This document shows, in pieces, positions 50,733 to 60,732 of a DNA stretch of 64,000 bases. The DNA comes from an uncultured Planococcus sp. (GTDB lineage Bacteria; Bacillota; Bacilli; Bacillales_A; Planococcaceae): positions 496,001 to 560,000 of the forward strand of contig CANLRI010000001.1 in the NCBI GenBank assembly GCA_947493585.1. Reading direction: 5' to 3'. Every line of letters begins with the position of its first letter. Position 1 is the stretch's first letter. The notes beneath the pieces are model-generated. The model had not been told where the DNA came from. It ran no database searches and worked only from the letters and a program-made list of their open reading frames with translations. Both the position numbers and the translations under genes were made by a program.

Positions 50733-51830
50733 ATGGAAAAGCTTGCACAACGTCCTCTGTTATTCGAAGAGGCCGCTCATTTCATTGAAACTTGCTATTT
50801 GGAACTGGGAAAAGGCGAACAGGAAATCCGCCGCCGTGTAAAGGAAATTGAACAGGAAATCGAGTCTTCGGGCAGCTATTTACATACAATGGAAGAATTA
50901 CAGCATGGGGCGCGCATGGCGTGGCGCAATAACAACCGCTGCATCGGGCGTTTGTTTTGGCAGACTTTAGAAATTTTTGATGAACGTGAAGCGGAAACGG
51001 AAGAACAAGTATTTTCGGCCATCGTCCGCCATTTGCGCTTTGCATTCAACGGAGGGCAAATCCGCCCGGCCATTACAATTTTCAAGCAGTCAGACAAGAG
51101 CGGGATGCGCATCTGGAACCATCAATTATTGCGCTATGCAGGATATGAACGGGACGGCCGGATCGTCGGCGACTCCTCGTCTCTTGCATTTACCAAACAA
51201 TGCGAGGCACTTGGATGGAGAGGTGCCGGCAGCGGGTTCGACCTATTGCCAGTGGTGATCGGTGAAGCCGGCAAGCAGCCCAAATGGTTCGAGCTGCCGA
51301 CCGACGCCAAACCTGAAGTGGCGATCGGGCATCCTGACTGGCCAGCTATGGCGGAGCTCGGGCTGAAATGGTATGCAGTGCCGCTCATATCCGATATGAA
51401 GCTTGAAATCGGGGGCATTGAATACTGTATGGCGCCGTTCAATGGCTGGTATATGGGAACGGAAATCGGTGCACGCAATTTAGCGGACGAAGATCGCTAT
51501 GACCTGTTGCCGGCAATGGCGGAAATTATGGGGCTCGACACGAGTTCGCAGCGGACGCTATGGAAAGATAAAGCGCTCGTCGAATTGAACGTGGCGGTGC
51601 TTGAATCATTTGCGAATGCGGGCGTGACCATCGTCGATCACCATACCGCCGCCAAGCAGTTCAAGAATTTCGAGAAAATCGAAGAACGGGAAGGGCGTCA
51701 AGTCACCGGGAATTGGGCATGGCTGATTCCGCCGGTGTCGCCGGCAACTACGCATATTTTCCATAAGCCTTATAAAAACGACGTCGTCAAACCGAATTAT
51801 TTTTACCAGCAAACGCCTTACGGAGAATGA
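50733..51830 (+). CDS. nos: Nitric oxide synthase oxygenase
   Basis: A 365-residue bacterial NOS oxygenase domain that makes NO from arginine with electrons from cellular flavoproteins. Haem ligand Cys70 is in AWRNNNRCIGRLFW; FNGGQIRPAITIF, the substrate loop WYAVPLISDMKLEIGGIEYCMAPFN-like stretch with the Glu of GTEIGARN, and the pterin-site WAWLIPPVSP are in place. There is no reductase domain, as usual in Bacillales. AAGGAGTG fixes the start at 50733. In relatives NO protects against oxidative stress and antibiotics. Confidence 0.95.
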   Translation: MEKLAQRPLLFEEAAHFIETCYLELGKGEQEIRRRVKEIEQEIESSGSYLHTMEELQHGARMAWRNNNRCIGRLFWQTLEIFDEREAETEEQVFSAIVRHLRFAFNGGQIRPAITIFKQSDKSGMRIWNHQLLRYAGYERDGRIVGDSSSLAFTKQCEALGWRGAGSGFDLLPVVIGEAGKQPKWFELPTDAKPEVAIGHPDWPAMAELGLKWYAVPLISDMKLEIGGIEYCMAPFNGWYMGTEIGARNLADEDRYDLLPAMAEIMGLDTSSQRTLWKDKALVELNVAVLESFANAGVTIVDHHTAAKQFKNFEKIEEREGRQVTGNWAWLIPPVSPATTHIFHKPYKNDVVKPNYFYQQTPYGE

Positions 51831-52029
51831 AAATTCAATCGCTTTGACTGTCCCGCTGGAGTTATTCACAGCCGGGAGAGCTAAAGCGATTTTTAGTATG
51901 GGCAAAGAAAATAAGCGGATGGAAGACGGTTTTTTTAAGGCTGAAGGTCGATAGAGCGGAAGGTATTGTATTATAATAGAATGAAATGATGTTCTTCATC
52001 GTAAGAAATTTGAGAAAGAAGGAATAACA

Positions 52030-52746
52030 ATGGGACGCAAATGGAATAATATTAAAGAGAAAAAAGCTTCCAAAGATGCCAACACAAGCCGAATCTATGC
52101 AAAATTCGGCCGTGAAATATATGTAGCCGCCAAGCAAGGCGAACCGGACCCGGAGTCGAATCAGGCATTGAAAGTCGTGCTGGAGCGCGCCAAAACCTAT
52201 AACGTGCCAAGAGCCATCATCGACCGCGCTGTCGAAAAAGCAAAAGGCGGATCGGAAGAGAACTACGACGAGCTGCGCTACGAAGGATTCGGACCGAACG
52301 GCTCGATGGTCATTGTCGATACCTTGACCAATAACGTCAACCGCACCGCTTCCGACGTGCGCGCAGCATTCGGTAAAAACGGCGGCAATATGGGCGTCAG
52401 CGGATCGGTAGCCTATATGTTCGACCATACGGCGGTTATCGGCGTAGAAGGCAAGTCAGCCGACGAAGCGCTGGAGCTATTGATGGAAGCGGATATTGAC
52501 GTACGCGATATCCTTGAAGAAGAAGGCACCGTCATCGTCTATGCAGAACCGGATCAATTTCACCTGGTGCAAGAAGCGTTCAAAGCGGACGGCGTCACCG
52601 ACTTCACGGTCGCTGAATTGACGATGCTTCCGCAGAATGAATTGCCGTTGTCAGAAGAAGACCAGGCGCAATTCGAAAAGATGGTCGATGCCATCGAAGA
52701 CCTCGAAGACGTCCAGCAGGTCTACCACAACGTCGACTTAGCGTAA
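52030..52746 (+). CDS. YebC/PmpR family protein (YeeI type)
   Basis: A 238-residue YebC-fold protein ([52 protein letters not shown]). Members bind DNA as regulators, and recent work links them to ribosomes stalled at polyproline; B. subtilis YeeI is the short-lineage form. AGAAAGAAGGAATAAC precedes the start. Single-gene unit. Confidence 0.9.
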   Translation: MGRKWNNIKEKKASKDANTSRIYAKFGREIYVAAKQGEPDPESNQALKVVLERAKTYNVPRAIIDRAVEKAKGGSEENYDELRYEGFGPNGSMVIVDTLTNNVNRTASDVRAAFGKNGGNMGVSGSVAYMFDHTAVIGVEGKSADEALELLMEADIDVRDILEEEGTVIVYAEPDQFHLVQEAFKADGVTDFTVAELTMLPQNELPLSEEDQAQFEKMVDAIEDLEDVQQVYHNVDLA

Positions 52747-52765
52747 AAAAATCCATAAACCATTC

Positions 52766-52798
52766 AACTTCTGTCCAAAAACGGGCAGAAGTTTTTTT
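52766..52798 (+). terminator. Terminator after YebC-family gene
   Basis: AACTTCTG and CAGAAGTT arms with inner CC/GG pairs, then seven T. The next 165 bases are AT-rich and should hold the promoter of the acyl-CoA locus. Confidence 0.88.
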
Positions 52799-52965
52799 GC
52801 GATAATTAATAAAAAGAATATTTAAAATAATTTAAAAATTAACTTGTAATTCAAAATATTAAAACGTATACTTTTTTTGAATCAACGTTTAATAAATGAC
52901 CGGGAAGTTTATTTTTTTCAAACAAGATGTAAGGGTTTACATTTTCTTTAAAAGGAGGCTTTCGT

Positions 52966-54555
52966 TTGGCAGCTATTGAAACGATGGAACTTTTTGGGCG
53001 GGCGGAAGTGAAGGTGTTTGCGCAGCGTCCTTCGACAATCGGCCAATTGCTTACAGATACTGCGGCGCGCTACGGAGAAAAACCAGCAGTCGTCACGGAA
53101 CAGCAGACTTTAAGCTACCGGGAGCTTGACGAGCAATCGACCACGCTTGCCGCCAATCTTCAGCAGCGCGACATTCAAGTGGGCGACCGGGTGGGTGCAG
53201 TGATCGGAAATTGCGCTGAGTTTCCAGTTGTCGTCTTCGCTTGTGCAAAGGCCGGGGCGGTCATGGTACCGATCAATGTCAAACTGCAAGTCGAAGAGCT
53301 TCAATACATTATCGGGCATTCCAAGCCGAAGCTCTTGATTGTAGAAGCGGAATACGCGGAAAAAGTGAAAGAAGCAGCCGAGAAAAGCGGGCTTCAGGCT
53401 GTTGAACAACCCGAACTCTTTATCATCGGGGGCGAGAATTCCTACGGCCAATTGCTGGATGAGTCGGCTGCATTTAAACAGGTGGGCGTCGGCGAAGAGG
53501 ATGGCGCATTCATCCTTTATACATCGGGGACGACCGGACGGCCTAAAGGCGCGGTGCTGGCACATATCAATGCAGTGCACAGCGTGATGAATTACAAACG
53601 CCGCTTTGAGACCGACGATTCGATGAAAACGATAGTCGCTGTCCCGATGTTCCATGTGACAGGGCTGGTCGGACAGCTGCTCCATCTGTTTTATGTCGGC
53701 GGTACGGTCTACAGCATGAGGCGCTATCAAAATGAAAGCTATATTGAGCTGATCTTGAAACACGAAATTAATTTCCTATTCAATGTGCCGACCATTTTCA
53801 TCATGATGTCGACGAGCGAAGAATTCCAGCAGCATTCGTTCAACTTTGTGAAGAAAGTGGCGTTCGGCGGTTCCCCGATCTACCAGCAGACCTTCCAAAT
53901 GCTGAAAAAAGCGTTTCCGAATGCACAGCTTCACAATGCATATGGGGCGACGGAAACAACATCTCCCGCTACTTTGATGCCGGTGAGTTATCCCGAGTCG
54001 AAAGTGACGTCGGTCGGCTTGCCGGTCGAAGTCGCAGACATCAAAATCGTCGACCCGGAAGGACGCACCGTGCCGAACGGGGAATCCGGCGAATTGTATA
54101 TCAAAGGGCCGATGATCATCAAGGAATACTGGGACAACCCGGCCGCCAACCAGTCGAGCTTCACCGACGGCTACTGGCATTCAGGCGACCTCGGCATTAT
54201 GGATGATGACGGATATGTCTATATCCGTGACCGCAAAAAAGACATGATCAACCGCGGCGGCGAGAAGATTTTCTCCATCGAAGTGGAGGATGCACTGAAG
54301 AGCCATCCGGATGTCGTCGAAGCAGCTGTCATCGGAGAACCGGACCCGGTGTTCGGCGAGAAAGTGAAAGCGTTTGTCGTCGGGCCGAAACTCGATTCCG
54401 AAGATTTCACGGAATTGCAGGCGCATTGCAGAAAGACGCTCGCAAAATTCAAGGTACCGGAACAGTTTGTTCTTTTGGAAAGCCTGCCGCGCAATGCGTC
54501 AGGAAAGATATTGAAAAACACATTAAAAGAAACAGGGGGCCGATCAAATGCTTAA
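52966..54555 (+). CDS. Acyl-CoA ligase (AMP-forming)
   Basis: A 529-residue ANL-superfamily ligase that activates a carboxylic acid to its CoA thioester. P-loop [11 protein letters not shown] at about 184-194, [11 protein letters not shown] (A5), [26 protein letters not shown] (A7/A8) and the catalytic Lys in [10 protein letters not shown] near the end. Start is TTG 52966 with AAAGGAGG upstream. It opens the + strand acyl-CoA locus and overlaps the dehydrogenase by 8 bases. The acid is unknown. Confidence 0.92.
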   Translation: MAAIETMELFGRAEVKVFAQRPSTIGQLLTDTAARYGEKPAVVTEQQTLSYRELDEQSTTLAANLQQRDIQVGDRVGAVIGNCAEFPVVVFACAKAGAVMVPINVKLQVEELQYIIGHSKPKLLIVEAEYAEKVKEAAEKSGLQAVEQPELFIIGGENSYGQLLDESAAFKQVGVGEEDGAFILYTSGTTGRPKGAVLAHINAVHSVMNYKRRFETDDSMKTIVAVPMFHVTGLVGQLLHLFYVGGTVYSMRRYQNESYIELILKHEINFLFNVPTIFIMMSTSEEFQQHSFNFVKKVAFGGSPIYQQTFQMLKKAFPNAQLHNAYGATETTSPATLMPVSYPESKVTSVGLPVEVADIKIVDPEGRTVPNGESGELYIKGPMIIKEYWDNPAANQSSFTDGYWHSGDLGIMDDDGYVYIRDRKKDMINRGGEKIFSIEVEDALKSHPDVVEAAVIGEPDPVFGEKVKAFVVGPKLDSEDFTELQAHCRKTLAKFKVPEQFVLLESLPRNASGKILKNTLKETGGRSNA

Positions 54556-55774
54556 GGAATTATCGCCAAAAGCGGAACAATTACGCCAGGAACTACTGAA
54601 ATTCATGGATGACTATGTCTATCCGGCTGAACAGACAGTAAAAGAATACAAGGAAACTGCAAGTGACCGTTGGACTATCCCGCCGATCATCGAAGAGCTG
54701 AAGCAAAAAGCGAAAGCGCAAGGCTTATGGAACCTCTTCCTCGACCATCCGGAATACGGGGCAGGATTATCAAATTATGAGTACTCCCATTTATGTGAAA
54801 TCATGGGCCGGTCGCTTATCGCTCCAGAAATCTTCAATTGCAACGCGCCGGATACCGGCAATATGGAAGTATTCGTGAAATACGGAACGGATGAACAGAA
54901 AAAGCAATGGCTCGAGCCTTTATTGAACGGCGAAATCCGCTCATGCTTCTCCATGACAGAGCCGGATGTCGCTTCATCCGACGCCACCAATATCCAAAGC
55001 AGCATCGTCCGCGACGGGGATGAATACGTCATCAATGCGAGAAAATGGTGGACGACCGGTGCCATGGACCCGCGCTGCAGCATCGCGATCGTCATGGGGA
55101 AAACAGACCCGGATGCTGAAAAGCACAAGCAGCAATCGATGATTCTTGTGCCATTCAATACGCCAGGCGTCAAGATTATCCGCCCGCTCACCGTATTCGG
55201 CTATGACGATGCGCCGCAAGGGCATGCAGAAGTGCATTATGACAATGTCCGCGTCCCGGCGAGCAATATGCTGCTTGGGGAAGGCAGAGGGTTCGAGATT
55301 GCACAAGGCCGTCTCGGGCCAGGACGTATCCATCATTGCATGCGCGCAATTGGTGCTGCCGAACGCGCGCTTGAACTTCTTTGCAGACGGGCAGAAAGTC
55401 GTGTCGCTTTCGGTTCAACACTGGCGGAAAAAGATGTCATCAAGGAAATTATTGCCGAAAGCCGCCTCGAAATCGAACAGGTACGGTTGTTGACCTTGAA
55501 CGCCGCACATAAAATCGATGAGCACGGTGCAAAAGCTGCACGCAAAGAAATCGCCATGATCAAGATTGCCACTCCGCGCGTGTCGATCAATGTCATCGAC
55601 CGAGCCATGCAAGTGTTCGGCGGAGCCGGGCTGACAGAAGATTTCCCGCTCGCAGAACATTACGCAAACGCACGCACGCTCCGTCTTGTCGACGGGCCGG
55701 ATCAAGTCCACTTGCGCGATGTTGGGCGCCTTGAACTGCGTGAGCAATTGAAAGCGAATGAAGCACGGCAATAA
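54548..55774 (+). CDS. Acyl-CoA dehydrogenase, ACAD10/11 type
   Basis: A 408-residue FAD enzyme. [17 protein letters not shown] and [19 protein letters not shown] closely follow ACAD11-group signatures rather than those of straight-chain dehydrogenases; R(G)[15 protein letters not shown] C-terminal motif present as [16 protein letters not shown]10/11 enzymes, and LvaC of the levulinate pathway, act on 4-phospho-acyl-CoA made by an APH-fold kinase. Such a kinase is encoded at 63762, supporting this reading. Translationally coupled to the ligase. Confidence 0.88.
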   Translation: MLKELSPKAEQLRQELLKFMDDYVYPAEQTVKEYKETASDRWTIPPIIEELKQKAKAQGLWNLFLDHPEYGAGLSNYEYSHLCEIMGRSLIAPEIFNCNAPDTGNMEVFVKYGTDEQKKQWLEPLLNGEIRSCFSMTEPDVASSDATNIQSSIVRDGDEYVINARKWWTTGAMDPRCSIAIVMGKTDPDAEKHKQQSMILVPFNTPGVKIIRPLTVFGYDDAPQGHAEVHYDNVRVPASNMLLGEGRGFEIAQGRLGPGRIHHCMRAIGAAERALELLCRRAESRVAFGSTLAEKDVIKEIIAESRLEIEQVRLLTLNAAHKIDEHGAKAARKEIAMIKIATPRVSINVIDRAMQVFGGAGLTEDFPLAEHYANARTLRLVDGPDQVHLRDVGRLELREQLKANEARQ

Positions 55775-55808
55775 CAGCTTGCAAACAAAACGGATGGGAG
55801 TGATGACA

Positions 55809-56789
55809 GTGAAAGCGTGGCAAGTGACAGAGCTCGGCGACCCGGAACAGGCTTTAGCCGTTGCAGAATTGCCGAAGCCAAGCCCAGGAGTGGGTGAAGC
55901 GCTCATCAAAGTGGAAGCGGCAGCGCTGAATTTCTTTGATATTCTGCAATGCCAAGGGAAATATCAGGAACGTCCGGAGCTTCCTTTTACGCCGGGGGCA
56001 GAGATTGCCGGAACGATCGAAGCGCTCGGGGAAGGCACACAGGGCGAAATCGGCCAACGCGTTCTCGCGACGCCGATGCTGCCAAGCGGCGGCCTGGCCG
56101 AATGGGCAGTCGTCAAACAAGAAGGGATCTTCCCGATTCCGGATGAACTTTCTTACGCGGAAGCGGCAGCGCTATTCATTACGTACCAAACAGCTTATTT
56201 TGCCTTACATCGCTCAGGCCATTTGAAAAAAGGCGAAGTATTGCTGGTCCATGCCGCATCAGGCGGTGTCGGCTCGGCCGCGGTCCAGCTCGGCAAAGCA
56301 GCAGGCGCGACTGTCATCGCGACTGCCGGAAGTGCGGATAAGCTTGCGGTATGCAAAGAACTTGGAGCGGATATCGTCATCAATTACCGCGAAGAGGATT
56401 TCGTCCCGAAAGTGAAAGAAGCGACCGGCGGCAAAGGGGCAGATGTTATTTTCGATCCTGTTGGCGGTGATACCTTCGATCGTTCAAGAAAATGCATCGC
56501 CTTTGAAGGGCGTATCTTGGTCATCGGTTTTGCCGGAGGGCGAATCGCCGATGCACCGACCAACCATGCCTTAATCAAAAATTATTCGATTGTCGGCGTG
56601 CATTTCGGCTTGTTCCGCAATTTGCTGCCGGACCAAGTGATGAAAGCCCATCACGAGTTGATGGCACTGTATAAAGAAGGAGCCATCAAGCCGCTTATCT
56701 ATAAAGAATTCGCATTCGATGAAGTCGTCGACGCACTCGATCAGCTCGGCAGCCGAAAAACATATGGAAAATTAGTAGTTACGCCATAA
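55809..56789 (+). CDS. NADPH:quinone oxidoreductase-like MDR protein
   Basis: A 326-residue zinc-free medium-chain dehydrogenase. Cofactor motif HAASGGVGSAAVQLGKAAGA; PFTPGAEIAGTIEALGEG in the catalytic half; no zinc-site cysteines. It reduces quinones or enoyl-type double bonds with NADPH. I prefer GTG 55809 (M-KAWQVTELG) because GGGAG lies 8 bases before it; ATG 55803 is too close. Third gene of the locus. Confidence 0.87.
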   Translation: MKAWQVTELGDPEQALAVAELPKPSPGVGEALIKVEAAALNFFDILQCQGKYQERPELPFTPGAEIAGTIEALGEGTQGEIGQRVLATPMLPSGGLAEWAVVKQEGIFPIPDELSYAEAAALFITYQTAYFALHRSGHLKKGEVLLVHAASGGVGSAAVQLGKAAGATVIATAGSADKLAVCKELGADIVINYREEDFVPKVKEATGGKGADVIFDPVGGDTFDRSRKCIAFEGRILVIGFAGGRIADAPTNHALIKNYSIVGVHFGLFRNLLPDQVMKAHHELMALYKEGAIKPLIYKEFAFDEVVDALDQLGSRKTYGKLVVTP

Positions 56790-56801
56790 AGGAGGAGTAT
56801 T

Positions 56802-57578
56802 ATGGGAAATCTTGTCCGCACGGAAGTGAACGGAGCGATCGCAAGGCTCCATATGAACCGGCCGGATAAACTCAACGCGCTGTCGCGGGAGATGGTCGAA
56901 GAAATGCTCGCAGCACTCAAGCAGTTGGAAGGTGATCCGGCTGTCAAAGCCATCGTCCTGTCAGGAGAAGGGAAAGCATTTTCTGCAGGGGGCGATATTG
57001 CTTCGATGAAATCACTCGGCAACGCACACGAAGTCGCTGAATGGATCGATTTCATCTCGAGCTTATCGAAAGCTTTGATGGACAGCGATACACCCGTCAT
57101 CGCCGCGGTCCATGGCTATGCCGCAGGAGCCGGTTTTAGCTTGGCGCTGGCTGCCGATTTCATCGTGGCAGATGAAGACGCAAAATTCGCTTTGAGCTTT
57201 TCGAATATTGGCCTGATTCCAGACCTCGGGCTCATCAAAGCACTTCGCAAACGAATCAGCCCGCCGCTCGCAAAAGAATGGATCGCCTCCGCAAAAGTGG
57301 TCAGTGCACAAGAAGCGCAAGATCACGGCTTGATCAACCGTATCTCGAGCGGGGATGTCGGACAGGCCGCTATGGAATTTGCGGAATTTCTCGCTGTCGG
57401 TCCAGCCATCAGCAATAAATATGTTAAATACCTGGTCAACCATTTGGACGAATTGCCACAGGAAGCGGCATTCATGCAAGAGAATCTCATCCAGACGCTG
57501 CTTCTCCAGACAGAAGATCATAAAGAAGGCGTCGCTGCTTTCTTTGAGAAACGCAAACCTGAATTTCTAGGGAAATAA
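56802..57578 (+). CDS. Enoyl-CoA hydratase/isomerase, first copy
   Basis: A 258-residue crotonase-fold protein. The oxyanion hole is formed by FSAGGDIASM and HGYAAGAGFSLALA. The usual first catalytic Glu (in the GAG helix region) is not evident, since FSLALAADFIV has Phe there, so isomerase or another crotonase reaction is possible. AAGGAGGAGTATT precedes it. Ends the ligase-led gene group; a cre-like site starts at its stop. Confidence 0.88.
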   Translation: MGNLVRTEVNGAIARLHMNRPDKLNALSREMVEEMLAALKQLEGDPAVKAIVLSGEGKAFSAGGDIASMKSLGNAHEVAEWIDFISSLSKALMDSDTPVIAAVHGYAAGAGFSLALAADFIVADEDAKFALSFSNIGLIPDLGLIKALRKRISPPLAKEWIASAKVVSAQEAQDHGLINRISSGDVGQAAMEFAEFLAVGPAISNKYVKYLVNHLDELPQEAAFMQENLIQTLLLQTEDHKEGVAAFFEKRKPEFLGK

Positions 57579-57592
57579 TGTAAGCGTTACCA
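57579..57592 (+). promoter_or_regulatory. cre-like site ahead of the TRAP genes
   Basis: TGTAAGCGTTACCA overlaps the preceding stop and fits the CcpA operator TGWAANCGNTNWCA with one mismatch, 44 bases before the TRAP binding-protein start. It could repress the importer when sugars are present. Confidence 0.5.
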
Positions 57593-57635
57593 TTAGATGC
57601 GGCCACGGCACAAAAACCGGATGGAGGTAGTTTCT

Positions 57636-58748
57636 ATGAAAAAACATGGTTCTCGTTTTTTAGCAGCAGGTGCAGCAATGACCCTTCTACTCGCAGGGTG
57701 CGGCGGGGGAGATTCTGAAGGCGGCGGTTCGGAAGGGGAAACAATCACGCTTCGCGCAGCTACGGGATTAAGCGCGCAGCATGCATGGTGGAAAGCTTCA
57801 ATGGTTCCTTGGATGGAACGTGTTGAAGAATTGACAGATGGCCAAGTGCAATTTGAAACTTTCACTGGCGGAGAATTGGTGTCGGTTCCGGATGAAGGCG
57901 ACGCACTTCAAAGCGGGACGGTCGATGTCGCTTTGGTGTTGCCGATCTATCAGCCGGACCAATTCCCGATGGCTGAAGTGACGATGCTGCCGCTCAACCA
58001 TTCCGATACGATGATCGCTTCAAAAGCATGGAAAAACCTGTTGGAGAGCGAAGAAGAGCTGGCGGATGGCCAAACGTATACAGAGATGCAATTCGGGGAT
58101 TTTAAAGTCTTCCCAATCTCAACCACTCAGGAATATTCCATTTCCACGACTGGGCATGAATTCAATTCGGTTAGTGACATCGAAGGCACTTCCCTTCGTA
58201 CGCCGTCCCGCATCCATGAAATGTACGCCGCAAAAACCGGCATCAATAGCGTGACGATGCCAGCGGTCGAAATCTACGACGCGCTCAGCCGCGGCACGTT
58301 TGAAGGCGCATTCTACAGCATCGCCGACTGGACCGGATACGGTTTCCAGGACTTGTTCCGCTATACGGTCACCGGCATCAATTTCGGGCACTTCAATGCA
58401 TTTATCGGCATGAGCCAAAGCAGATGGGATGAACTTCCAGAAAATGTACAGGAAGCGATGACTCAGGCCAATGAAGACATTTTCGAAGCTGGTGCACAGG
58501 AATGGATGGACCGTGCTGAAGCGATTATCCCGGAAAATGAAGAAAATGGCGGGAAATTTGTCGAATTCACTGATTTGAATCAAGACGTGCAAGATCACTT
58601 CAATACAGGGATTGAAGACACTTGGACAGATTACGCTCAACTTTTGGAGGATAATGGATTGCCCGGCAATGAAGTGGTCAAAATGTGGAGAGATCTCTTG
58701 ATTGAAGAAGGCGGAGAAGTGCCAGAAGCGGTCATGAATTTGGAATAA
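57636..58748 (+). CDS. TRAP transporter substrate-binding lipoprotein (DctP)
   Basis: A 370-residue binding protein of a TRAP importer. Lipobox LLAGC (Cys21) follows the signal peptide, then a Gly/Ser-rich linker. Ligand-lobe stretches: LRTPSRIHEMYAAKTGINSVTMPAVEIYDALSRGTFEGAFYS, with the Arg (in LRTPSRI) that salt-bridges a substrate carboxylate. GGAGG precedes the start at 57636. A terminator separates it from the permease genes, giving the binding protein higher expression. Confidence 0.9.
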   Translation: MKKHGSRFLAAGAAMTLLLAGCGGGDSEGGGSEGETITLRAATGLSAQHAWWKASMVPWMERVEELTDGQVQFETFTGGELVSVPDEGDALQSGTVDVALVLPIYQPDQFPMAEVTMLPLNHSDTMIASKAWKNLLESEEELADGQTYTEMQFGDFKVFPISTTQEYSISTTGHEFNSVSDIEGTSLRTPSRIHEMYAAKTGINSVTMPAVEIYDALSRGTFEGAFYSIADWTGYGFQDLFRYTVTGINFGHFNAFIGMSQSRWDELPENVQEAMTQANEDIFEAGAQEWMDRAEAIIPENEENGGKFVEFTDLNQDVQDHFNTGIEDTWTDYAQLLEDNGLPGNEVVKMWRDLLIEEGGEVPEAVMNLE

Positions 58749-58757
58749 GCAAGCAAG

Positions 58758-58794
58758 AAAAGGATAGCGCATTGAAGTGTCGCTATCCTTTTTT
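58758..58794 (+). terminator. Intra-operon terminator after dctP
   Basis: AAAAGGATAGCG and CGCTATCCTTTT arms around an 11-base loop, then T. It lies between binding protein and permease genes, as is usual where the binding protein is needed in excess. Confidence 0.88.
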
Positions 58795-58821
58795 CCATAA
58801 TGGAGGCAAGGAGGCCAGAGA

Positions 58822-60144
58822 ATGGACAATTTACTGGTGATTGGAATCCTTTTGGCCATGATGATCGTTTTGTTGCTGGCGGGGCTATATATTCACTCCG
58901 TTTTGCTGGCGAGCGGAATTATCGGGCTGATTCTCTTGGAAGGGTTCGGCATTTTGCCCGGTCTTCTCGGCAACGAACCGTTTAATCGAGTGGCCAGTTA
59001 TACTTTGACGACTATCCCATTGTTTGTGTTGATGGCACAATTCATCCTGCAATCTGGGCTCGTCCAGGACATTTTTTATATGGTTCATAAAGTATCAAAG
59101 GGTAAAAATAGTTTGCTTGGCGTACTGACCTTAATTATCGGCGGATTATTGGGGGCGGTTTCGGGATCCGGTACAGCCACTTCCGCATCGCTTGGCCAAG
59201 TTGCCATTCCGGAACTCCGCAAACACGGGTATAGTGCACCACTCGCCGGGGCTGTCGCCGCTTCAGGCGGTTCGCTTTCCGGGATCATCCCACCGAGTAT
59301 CATCTTGATCCTTTACGGAGTCGCGACCGAAACGCCGGTTGGAAGCCTATTCGTCGGTGCCTTCATTCCGGGGATTTTAACGATGCTGGTGTTTATCGCT
59401 GTCATGCTCGTCTATTTCCAATTGGGCAAGAAAAAACAGCAGGCCATGCAGGAAGAAGTAATCGAAGAAGCCGCAGCAGAAGAAAAAGTGCCGGTGCTTC
59501 GTCTGATCATCGCGAGCATTATTGCCGTGGCGATCGTATTCATCATCTTCGGGGGCATTTATTCAGGCGTCTTCACGCCGACCGAAGCGGGTGCTGTCGG
59601 GGCGTTTGTCGGTTTGATCGCGGCATTTTTATTGGGTAAAGTCAATTTTGCGTTCTTTAAAACTTCGTTAATTGAAACAGTCAAGCTGACAGGGATGGTC
59701 ATGATCATCATGATCGGCGCGCAAATCTTTGGGCGTTTTGTTTCGCTGTCCTTGCTGCCAAGGCGCTTGATCGAATGGATTGAACCGATCATGGATACGC
59801 CCGCGCTTGTATTGATCGCCATTTCGATCGTGTTGTTCATCATGTTCATGTTCATCGAAGGGGCAGCGGTCATTTTAATGTCGATTCCTGTGCTCTTGCC
59901 GATCATTGTCGAATTGCAAGTCGATGTCTTATGGTTTGGGGTATTTGTAGCAGTCATTTGTACCATTGGTTTGATTACACCGCCAGTTGGGCTAAGCGTC
60001 TACGCAGTCGCCGGTGTCAGCGGTATCAGTTCAGGTTCGATTTTCCGCTTGACGACAGTCTTTGCTTTGGTAGCAATGGTGGTTGTGACAGGATTGATGA
60101 TCGCATTCCCAGGCCTCGCCACTTGGCTGCCGAATTCAATGTAG
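58822..60144 (+). CDS. TRAP transporter large permease (DctM)
   Basis: A 440-residue membrane protein with about 12 helices. DctM signatures: GAVSGSGTATSASLGQVAIPEL, SGGSLSGIIPPSIILILYG and FTPTEAGAVGAFVGL. It couples substrate entry to a sodium gradient. It comes before the small permease gene, an order (P-M-Q) less common than P-Q-M. Confidence 0.93.
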   Translation: MDNLLVIGILLAMMIVLLLAGLYIHSVLLASGIIGLILLEGFGILPGLLGNEPFNRVASYTLTTIPLFVLMAQFILQSGLVQDIFYMVHKVSKGKNSLLGVLTLIIGGLLGAVSGSGTATSASLGQVAIPELRKHGYSAPLAGAVAASGGSLSGIIPPSIILILYGVATETPVGSLFVGAFIPGILTMLVFIAVMLVYFQLGKKKQQAMQEEVIEEAAAEEKVPVLRLIIASIIAVAIVFIIFGGIYSGVFTPTEAGAVGAFVGLIAAFLLGKVNFAFFKTSLIETVKLTGMVMIIMIGAQIFGRFVSLSLLPRRLIEWIEPIMDTPALVLIAISIVLFIMFMFIEGAAVILMSIPVLLPIIVELQVDVLWFGVFVAVICTIGLITPPVGLSVYAVAGVSGISSGSIFRLTTVFALVAMVVVTGLMIAFPGLATWLPNSM

Positions 60145-60159
60145 CAAAAGGAGGGAAGC

Positions 60160-60708
60160 ATGATGAAAGGTGTATGGAAAGCGTATCGGCTTTTTCACTA
60201 TTTAAAGCTTGTCGGCATTTGGATCAGCGGAATCGCCGTTGTAGCGATGATGTTATTGATCGTTTATGACGTGGCGATGCGGACCTTGTTCTCGAGCTCG
60301 ATCCGAGGCGGTTTTGAAATCATCCAGAACTATATGATGCCGTTGGTTGTTTTCCCCGGCCTTGCTTACGTCTATTCTTCAGGCGTCTTGCCGAAGATGG
60401 ATTTACTTCTTGACCGTTTCGGGGCAGGTATGCAAAAAGCGATCATCCTGCTGATGATTTTGCTGGAGCTTTTCGTCCTGGTGCTGATTGTCCAGTTCAG
60501 CTGGGCTTATGCGATGGACGGGCTCGAGAGGGAAATTGCGTTCCCGGCGGCAGGAACATTGTATCCGCTGTATCCGTTTTTCTTCTTGATTCCGATTGCG
60601 TTTGGAATGATTGTCATCGAAAACCTGTTTATCCTGATTCGAAACATACTGGAGAAGAAACCGAGCCTATTAATGGAAGAACCGAAAGGGCCAGTGGAGG
60701 ATCTCTAA
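60160..60708 (+). CDS. TRAP transporter small permease (DctQ)
   Basis: A 182-residue protein with four helices and the DctQ pattern VYDVAMRTLFSSSIRGGFEIIQNYMMPLVVFPGLAYVYSSG. Partner of the large permease. AAAGGAGGGAAGC serves ATG 60160, with a second ATG at 60163. A TetR gene follows after 24 bases. Confidence 0.9.
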   Translation: MMKGVWKAYRLFHYLKLVGIWISGIAVVAMMLLIVYDVAMRTLFSSSIRGGFEIIQNYMMPLVVFPGLAYVYSSGVLPKMDLLLDRFGAGMQKAIILLMILLELFVLVLIVQFSWAYAMDGLEREIAFPAAGTLYPLYPFFFLIPIAFGMIVIENLFILIRNILEKKPSLLMEEPKGPVEDL

Positions 60709-60732
60709 TAAACCAGCAAATGAGGGAGTGGA

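Noticed and set aside
53110..53763. 217-codon minus-strand frame
   Set aside because: Antisense to the acyl-CoA ligase; Cys/His-rich composition comes from reverse reading of conserved codons.
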